From the NCBI RefSeq assembly GCF_947253395.1, contig NZ_CAMXYY010000053.1:1-10393 (forward strand): a DNA stretch of 10,393 bases, read 5' to 3'. Below, in pieces: positions 5,861-10,393 of this stretch (positions are counted from its first letter, which is position 1; every line of letters starts with the position of its first letter). The notes below the pieces were generated by a model. That model made no database searches. It was given only the letters and a program-made list of their open reading frames with translations, and had not been told where the DNA came from. The stretch comes from an uncultured Olegusella sp. Its GTDB lineage: Bacteria; Actinomycetota; Coriobacteriia; Coriobacteriales; Atopobiaceae. Both the position numbers and the translations under genes were made by a program.

Positions 5861-6762
5861 TGGCAAGGGATTTTGAAGAATGGTTGTCACAGTTTAGGCC
5901 AAGCATTGCGAATTACAGTTTTTATATTGACTTTGATAAAGTGTGCGACAACGTAAATAAAATTCGCGTTGAGCTCAACATCATGAACTCGCTCATTGGT
6001 TCCCCAACCATTGAAGATGATTTTAAATCTCTTGCTTCACGCTATCCAGAAATCATCAAATGTATTCCTATTCTTATTGCTGTGCGATATAGAGGTATCT
6101 ATGCGCAGGATAAAGATGGTGGCTATCTCTATGTATTTGATGAAAAACTTGATGTTGAGAGTGCCGTTCGATTTATGAAGAAGTCCGGTCTCTTTGAGAT
6201 GATTGCCAATCGTATTACACACGATCTTGTAGACTACGCGCTCGGTATTGAAGCAGGCCTTGATAGTAATGGACGAAAAAATCGCGGCGGGCATCTTATG
6301 GAAGATTTAGTTGAAAGCTATATTCAAAAAGCTGGTTTTATTCGAGATGACACCTATTTCAAAGAGATGTATATTCACGAGATAGAGAAGCGCTGGAACC
6401 TCGATCTTTCTGAAATTTCAAATGCTGGAAAAGCCGAAAAGCGTTTTGACTTTGTGCTCAAAACTGACTCAATGGTGTATGGAATTGAAACTAACTTTTA
6501 TAGCGGTGGAGGTTCCAAACTTAATGAAACTTCTCGAAGCTACAAGATGTTAACTGAAGAGGCTCAGCGTATTGATGGATTTACGTTTCTTTGGGTAACG
6601 GATGGTATGGGATGGAGATCTGCACGCAGAAATCTCCAAGAGACGTTTGATGCAGGTGCCAATGTGTACAACATTGCCGAGCTTGGAAATGGTGCTTTTG
6701 ACTTTATTTATAAGGGCCAAAATCCCTTGGCAGGACTTGAATATAAGTCTACGGATAAGTAG
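5860..6762 (+). CDS. dpnII: DpnII/MboI-type restriction endonuclease, GATC
   Basis: This 300-residue type II endonuclease is expected to cut unmethylated double-stranded GATC. It resembles R.DpnII (about 288 residues) throughout: FEEWLSQF at the start, IRVELNIMNSLIGSPTIEDDF, HDLVDYALGIEAGLDSNGRKNRGG, and the conserved block KRFDFV...GIETNFYSGGGSKLNETSRSYKM. Asp197 and Glu210 in FDF...IETN are the best candidates for the metal-binding acidic residues of a PD-(D/E)XK-like core, with Asn212 where Lys is usual; this assignment is inference from the conserved block. WVTDGMGWRSARRNLQETFD follows. AAGGG at 5847-5851 precedes the ATG, which shares one base with the stop of dpnA. The gene order methylase, methylase, nuclease matches the DpnII operon and favours protection before cutting. 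No frameshift or internal stop is seen, so the cassette looks functional. Confidence 0.94.
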   Translation: MARDFEEWLSQFRPSIANYSFYIDFDKVCDNVNKIRVELNIMNSLIGSPTIEDDFKSLASRYPEIIKCIPILIAVRYRGIYAQDKDGGYLYVFDEKLDVESAVRFMKKSGLFEMIANRITHDLVDYALGIEAGLDSNGRKNRGGHLMEDLVESYIQKAGFIRDDTYFKEMYIHEIEKRWNLDLSEISNAGKAEKRFDFVLKTDSMVYGIETNFYSGGGSKLNETSRSYKMLTEEAQRIDGFTFLWVTDGMGWRSARRNLQETFDAGANVYNIAELGNGAFDFIYKGQNPLAGLEYKSTDK

Positions 6763-7034
6763 CTCCTTGCCAGCAGGGTTCATTAATTTCATTTGAGGTA
6801 TCAGTTTTGTCATCTGGTGCCATGTATGCCCTTAGAGAACTGTTACCCCTAAGAGTATGCGCAGGGGGCTGCCGCTGGTAAAAAGACTCCTGTTTAAGAA
6901 GTGAGAAAGAGCTTAAATCATGTTAACTCTGGTATACTTACTGAGTTAGTTATAGGAAACTTACGAGTGGGTGAGCAACAATCTCTCATTGAGAGTACTT
7001 CTCAGCCATACTCGCAGCGGAATAGGAATTGACT
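6763..7034 (+). promoter_or_regulatory. Spacer and leader before the heptad-protein operon
   Basis: The first part (to about 6900) holds only weak inverted repeats, such as CCCCT (6846-6850) / AGGGG (6863-6867) and GCAG-GGGG-CTGC (6861-6872), and no clear T-tailed terminator for the nuclease gene. The second part holds the promoter described separately, then a leader of about 90 bases in which CTCTCA (6983-6988) and TGAGAG (6990-6995) form a palindrome about one base. No coding region is supported here. Confidence 0.4.
6924..6948 (+). promoter_or_regulatory. Extended -10 promoter inside an inverted repeat (probable operator)
   Basis: TATACT (6933-6938) is preceded by TG-G (6930-6932), giving an extended -10 (TGnTATACT) that needs little -35 help; AGCTTA (6910-6915) is at the expected -35 position but matches poorly. 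A perfect inverted repeat TAACTC (6924-6929)-N13-GAGTTA (6943-6948) brackets the -10, which is where a repressor of TetR or similar type would sit. It would drive the heptad-protein and ABC transporter operon. No regulator gene is in the window. Confidence 0.5.
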
Positions 7035-8762
7035 ATGGGTGATACCAGGAAAACTAATTCCTTTATGACGCAGAAGCTCTGGGAACTCACAGCGCAGACC
7101 AGTTGCCAAAAAAGGGCAGTGGTCGCTGCAGCCATGCTTGTAGCGACAGGCGTGGTGTGCATACTTGTGTTTCAGTTGCCTCAACTCAAATCTGTTCAGG
7201 CACAGGGGAGAAGGCCTGCTACCACTTTAAGCACCAAGCAAAACAATGCCACGCAAAGCGCTGTCGCCACCCAAGCTGACTTTTCACAAGCAACAATACC
7301 TCAGGAAAAGTCCGAAACCGTAACGGTACAAGCGGCTCCTGATGGTAGTTTTCACGATATACGTGTAGCGGTTCAGCTCACCAACCCCGGCAGTGCAAAA
7401 ACCCTGCGTGACCAGTCAAATCTTTCTGAACTCGAAGAAGATGAAACGAACGCTCGGCCTACAAAAACAGCTCAAGGCCTGCTGTGGTCAAGTGGGGAGC
7501 CTACCCTCAAGTACAAAGGTAAATCCACACAGCAGCTGCCTTTTGCTCTGCGGATTAGTTATGAGCTTGATGGCAAGACAATCACTGCCAAGCAACTTGC
7601 AGGCAAAAGCGGGCACGTTAAGATTTGCTACCAATTTGAAAATCTCACAAGTAAAGATTCAAAGCACTGCGTGCCTTTTGTTGCACTTTCTGCTCTTATG
7701 CTTGATGGCGAGAAGTTCAGTAAAGTGCAGGTCAGCAATGGTAAGTCGATGGATATGAACGAGCGTATCATGGTAGTTGGATATGCCATGCCTGGTTTGC
7801 AGGAAGGTCTTCATCTCAAAGGAGATACCCAAGACATCCCCTCATCATTCACCATCGAAGCTGATGTTAAAGATTTTGCACTTGATACTGCTGTGACACT
7901 GGTTTCAACTGATGCTCTCAATGATTTCAAGCTTGAATTTGGTGAAGATGCACGTGACTCAATGGACAAACTTAAAGATGCCAGCTCGCAGCTTACATCT
8001 GGTTCGCAGTCACTTGCTGATGGTATGGACAAACTGAGTTCAGGTGCAGGTACTTTATCTGATGCCATAGTAACAGCTCAAACGGGTGCATCTCAGCTCT
8101 CGGAAGGTGTGGATAGCTATACGAGTGGTGTTGATCAAGCAGCCAAGGGGACTACAACTTTGCAAGCTGCACTTGATGCGGCAGTAGAGGAGGCACAGTC
8201 CCAGGCGGCAGTAGCTCAAGACACTCTTTCTCAGCTGCAAACGCAGTATGCAGCAGCGTATGAAGCAGTTCTTGCCGACCCGAACCCCGAAAACCTCGCT
8301 GCACTACATGAAGCGGTCCAGGCGCTTGCTCATACATCAGGGATTGCGGGCCAGGCGGCAGGTGCAGCAGCAGCTTTACAAAATGACCAGCTTACGCAGG
8401 GCATTTCTTCGCTGAATACGGGTTTGTCTAGGCTTAGTGCTAACAGTCAGCAGCTCAAAGATGGTGCATCCCAGTTGAACGACGGTCTTTTGCAGTTAAG
8501 TGATGCGAGCGGCGCGCTTGCAAAGGGTACCGACAAGGCAGCAGAAGGATCCTCCGCGCTTGCCGAGGGCTTCTTGCAGCTCGACAAGCAGGGCATTCAG
8601 CGCATCGTCAGCCTATATGAAGACGATGTCGTTGGCCTTCGTGATCGCATAAAGTCGCTGCAAGCAGCAGGAAAACGCTATGACACTTTCAGCGGTATTG
8701 AGGCTGGCACCAAAGGCAGCGTGCGCTTTGTAATCAAGACTGCAGCCATTGGCCTAGATTAG
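7035..8762 (+). CDS. Membrane-anchored xxxLxxG heptad-repeat protein (YhgE/Pip-associated type), ABC exporter partner
   Basis: This 575-residue protein has one clear membrane segment at about 28-48 (AVVAAAMLVATGVVCILVFQ) after a short basic cytoplasmic start, and the rest should lie outside the membrane. A mixed domain follows (about 60-305). Two blocks of L-x-x-G heptads (about 310-375, for example LTSGSQSLADGMDKLSSG, and about 460-512, for example LKDGASQLNDGLLQLS) flank an Ala/Gln-rich probable coiled coil (about 376-450). Such heptads are typical of YhgE/Pip-like and similar large envelope proteins of Gram-positive bacteria. Unlike those, there is no C-terminal membrane domain here; the protein ends after a short basic tail. 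ATG 7035 is preferred (AGGA at 7024-7027, 7 bases away) over TTG 7029. The ABC ATPase starts 7 bases after its stop, so it is probably the extracytoplasmic partner of that transporter. Its cargo or exact role is unknown. Confidence 0.75.
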   Translation: MGDTRKTNSFMTQKLWELTAQTSCQKRAVVAAAMLVATGVVCILVFQLPQLKSVQAQGRRPATTLSTKQNNATQSAVATQADFSQATIPQEKSETVTVQAAPDGSFHDIRVAVQLTNPGSAKTLRDQSNLSELEEDETNARPTKTAQGLLWSSGEPTLKYKGKSTQQLPFALRISYELDGKTITAKQLAGKSGHVKICYQFENLTSKDSKHCVPFVALSALMLDGEKFSKVQVSNGKSMDMNERIMVVGYAMPGLQEGLHLKGDTQDIPSSFTIEADVKDFALDTAVTLVSTDALNDFKLEFGEDARDSMDKLKDASSQLTSGSQSLADGMDKLSSGAGTLSDAIVTAQTGASQLSEGVDSYTSGVDQAAKGTTTLQAALDAAVEEAQSQAAVAQDTLSQLQTQYAAAYEAVLADPNPENLAALHEAVQALAHTSGIAGQAAGAAAALQNDQLTQGISSLNTGLSRLSANSQQLKDGASQLNDGLLQLSDASGALAKGTDKAAEGSSALAEGFLQLDKQGIQRIVSLYEDDVVGLRDRIKSLQAAGKRYDTFSGIEAGTKGSVRFVIKTAAIGLD

Positions 8763-8769
8763 CAAGACG

Positions 8770-9537
8770 ATGGGAAACACTATGCTTGACCAGGAAATGA
8801 CCAAAAATCAGTCATCTTTCACTGAGCCCTTCACAGACGCTTATGTGAGCGTCTCACGCTTGTATAAGTCCTATGGTACGGGCGATGCGCATATCACCGT
8901 TCTCGACGGTATCGAGACAAACATCAACAAAGGTGAGATGTGCGTTTTGTTAGGTCCATCAGGCTCGGGAAAGTCAACTTTTCTCAATCTATTAGGAGGT
9001 CTTGAGCAAGCAGATCACGGGAGCATCCGTATTGCTCATACGGATATTTGCCAGCTCAATAGACGTGATCTTATTGAATATCGCCGCCGTGAGCTGGGGT
9101 TTGTCTTTCAGTTTTACAATCTGCTGCCAGACTTGACGATTCGTGAAAATGTCGAAGTGTGTGCGCATCTGAGCAAAAATCCGCTGCCCGTAGATGAGCT
9201 GCTTGACCGCTTAGGTATTAGGGCACAGGCAAAGAAATTTCCACGTCAAGTATCGGGTGGGCAACAGCAGCGTTGTGCAATTGCTCGTGCGCTTGTCAAA
9301 CGTCCAGGCTTGCTGCTTTGCGATGAGCCTACGGGTGCACTTGATTATGAAACCTCCCTTGATGTACTTGATGTACTCGAGCGCATGAACAAAGAGTTTG
9401 GTGTGACGATGGTTATCGTGACGCATAATGATGCAATTGCGCAGATGTCTGATCGTGTTATGCGCCTGCGTGAGGGCGCACTTGTGCAAGACAAACGTAA
9501 TACTCAGCGTCTGCACGCCTTTGATTTGAGCTGGTAA
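8770..9537 (+). CDS. ABC transporter ATP-binding protein, LolD/MacB/FtsE type
   Basis: This 255-residue cytoplasmic ATPase powers the permease encoded next. It is complete: Walker A GPSGSGKST (62-70), Q-loop region FQFYNLLP, signature SGGQQQR (162-168), Walker B LLLCDEPTG with Asp185 and Glu186, and the H-loop His219 in VTHN. The segment RRRELGFVFQFYNLLPDLTIRENV is typical of the MacB/LolD/BceA group, whose ATPases pair with FtsX-like permeases in extrusion, lipoprotein release or peptide resistance. The start is uncertain: ATG at 8770, 8782 and 8797 are in frame and none has a strong ribosome binding site. The first 25 or so residues are not part of the conserved domain, so a later start is possible. 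It lies 7 bases after the heptad-repeat gene and 5 bases before the permease, indicating one operon and probable translational coupling. Confidence 0.92.
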   Translation: MGNTMLDQEMTKNQSSFTEPFTDAYVSVSRLYKSYGTGDAHITVLDGIETNINKGEMCVLLGPSGSGKSTFLNLLGGLEQADHGSIRIAHTDICQLNRRDLIEYRRRELGFVFQFYNLLPDLTIRENVEVCAHLSKNPLPVDELLDRLGIRAQAKKFPRQVSGGQQQRCAIARALVKRPGLLLCDEPTGALDYETSLDVLDVLERMNKEFGVTMVIVTHNDAIAQMSDRVMRLREGALVQDKRNTQRLHAFDLSW

Positions 9538-9542
9538 GTGCC

Positions 9543-10393
9543 ATGTCTCCCTTAAAGCATCGCATTTTGCGACAACTCAAAAATAACTTTGGCAAGTATC
9601 TTGGAATCTTCCTGATGATGGCGTTTATGATTGCGTATATCTCGGGTTTTTTGACTGCGGCAAGTTCCATTCACACCCAACTTGTTGAATTGCCTGAGCG
9701 TTACCATCTAGAAGATGGACGCTTTACCGTAACGCACAAGTTAGATGAGCGCCAGATGAGTGCTGCCGAGAAAGGTCGTTTTTCTTGGCTGGACCGTTTG
9801 ACCCTATCTTTGGCCGAAGAGGACACAAATCTTGATAATTATGAGCAGCTGACGGTTTATCCGCTCTTCAGCCACGATCTTAAAGCGACGATTCCACATG
9901 ACCCCGTCAAAAATAAGCGACCTATTAACATGCGCATTTATGCCGCGCGTGACAAGGTTAATCTGCCGCAGATTCATGTAGGGACACTGCCTAAGACAGA
10001 TGATGAGATTGCCATCGATGTTACCTTTGCGCGCAACCATCAACTCAAACCTGGTGATAGTTTTAATCTTGCGGGGCACAAGCTGCGGGTAAGCGGCACC
10101 GTGACACTGCCTGATTACACCACACTTTTTGAGAAGAATTCCGACTTTGTGATGGATGACTTTACATTTTGTGTGGGCGTGCTGACGCCACAGGGGTATG
10201 CGGCTTTTGCAGACCAGCCCGAAACTTATACGTACGCTTATAAATTTAATACGGCACAACTCAATTTAGCGCAACGTACCACAGCCGAGAGAAACTTGCT
10301 ACGTGCACTATCACTTGCCGATGCCCATGTTACTGACCTTGTGGACGTTACATCCAATCAAGGAGTGAACTTTGCTCCCAAGGATACTGAAGG
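9543..10393 (+). CDS. ABC transporter permease, FtsX/MacB type (5' part, runs off the window)
   Basis: An open frame begins at ATG 9543, 5 bases after the ATPase stop, and continues to the last base, giving at least 283 residues. It starts MSPLKHRILRQLKNNFGKY, then a hydrophobic segment at about 19-40 (LGIFLMMAFMIAYISGFLTA). A large predicted extracytoplasmic domain follows, containing IDVTFARNHQLKPGDSFNLAG and LRVSGTVTLPDYTTLFEKNSDF. This N-terminal helix plus large outside domain is the layout of MacB/FtsX-like permeases; DVTFARNHQLKPGD is the usual 'x-x-x-A-x-x-x-x-L-K-x-G-D' segment of their extracytoplasmic domain. The C-terminal helices lie beyond the window. The protein should work with the upstream ATPase and the heptad-repeat protein. 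Substrate is unknown. An antisense open stretch in this region is not considered a gene. Confidence 0.85.
   Translation, partial: MSPLKHRILRQLKNNFGKYLGIFLMMAFMIAYISGFLTAASSIHTQLVELPERYHLEDGRFTVTHKLDERQMSAAEKGRFSWLDRLTLSLAEEDTNLDNYEQLTVYPLFSHDLKATIPHDPVKNKRPINMRIYAARDKVNLPQIHVGTLPKTDDEIAIDVTFARNHQLKPGDSFNLAGHKLRVSGTVTLPDYTTLFEKNSDFVMDDFTFCVGVLTPQGYAAFADQPETYTYAYKFNTAQLNLAQRTTAERNLLRALSLADAHVTDLVDVTSNQGVNFAPKDTE

Larger units (their letters stand above)
4135..6770. other. A+T-rich R-M island
   Basis: Two lines counted by eye within this block (4501-4560 and 6001-6060) have 22 of 60 G+C (37%), against 30 of 60 in feoB (2461-2520) and 37 of 60 in the heptad gene (8521-8580). Together with the three-gene DpnII cassette and its own promoter, this suggests acquisition from a lower-G+C donor such as a streptococcus. 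I saw no flanking direct repeats, integrase or insertion sequence, so insertion may have been by homologous recombination or transformation. The borders are approximate. Confidence 0.6.

Noticed and set aside
4243..6762. The R-M block as a previously unknown defence system
   Set aside because: All three proteins are recognisable DpnII-system members in the known order; the novelty is limited to details such as the DSPY motif and the promoter dyad.
4135..6770. Mobile element carrying the R-M genes
   Set aside because: No transposase, integrase, terminal inverted repeats or matching flanking direct repeats were found by eye.
9804..10259. 151-residue open frame on the - strand
   Set aside because: It is antisense to the permease, whose frame is open through the whole region and shows family-like sequence.
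1..10393. Depletion of GATC sites because of the GATC-cutting enzyme
   Set aside because: GATC is frequent by eye throughout the window, including inside the R-M genes, so no avoidance is evident; this fits methylase protection.

Overview
The window comes from a bacterium with a mid-range G+C genome. Lines counted by eye give about 50-60% G+C in the flanking genes and about 37% in the middle block. The combination of FeoAB iron uptake, a lactate/2-hydroxyacid dehydrogenase, and a heptad-repeat membrane protein linked to an ABC exporter fits a fermentative anaerobe. I suspect a member of the Coriobacteriia (Atopobium/Lancefieldella/Olsenella type), but this rests on general impression and no marker gene is present. 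All convincing genes lie on the + strand.

Layout. (1) 1-52: probable 3' tail of an unidentified gene. (2) 163-2767: feoA and feoB, the ferrous iron uptake pair, ended by a strong 15-bp-stem terminator at 2808-2845. (3) 3103-4068: a stand-alone gene of the L-lactate/L-2-hydroxyacid dehydrogenase family. Its substrate loop resembles L-2-hydroxyisocaproate dehydrogenase rather than a standard lactate dehydrogenase. It is preceded by palindromic sequences and followed by a good terminator at 4101-4134. (4) 4243-6762: a complete DpnII/MboI-type restriction-modification cassette in one tightly packed operon: a Dam-like GATC adenine methylase (DpnM type), a second adenine methylase (DpnA type) and the DpnII-type endonuclease. 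The block is visibly more A+T-rich than its surroundings, has its own TATAAT promoter within a dyad symmetry, and looks horizontally acquired. (5) 7035 to the window end: an operon of a membrane-anchored heptad-repeat protein, a LolD/MacB-type ABC ATPase and the 5' part of its FtsX/MacB-type permease. It is driven by a probable extended -10 promoter inside an inverted repeat.

How the parts work. FeoB imports Fe2+ with FeoA as accessory. The dehydrogenase recycles NADH by reducing a 2-oxo acid. The two methylases protect chromosomal GATC sites, with the DpnA type expected to protect single-stranded or incoming DNA, while the endonuclease cuts unmethylated GATC. The last operon most likely forms an envelope-associated export or extrusion machine, with the heptad-repeat protein as its extracytoplasmic partner.

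The points most worth a second look are the DSPY variant of catalytic motif IV in the Dam-like methylase, the dyad over the R-M promoter, the operator-like repeat over the exporter promoter, and the heptad-protein/ABC pairing. I found no RNA gene, CRISPR array or insertion sequence, and no wholly new system: the R-M cassette is a recognisable known type.
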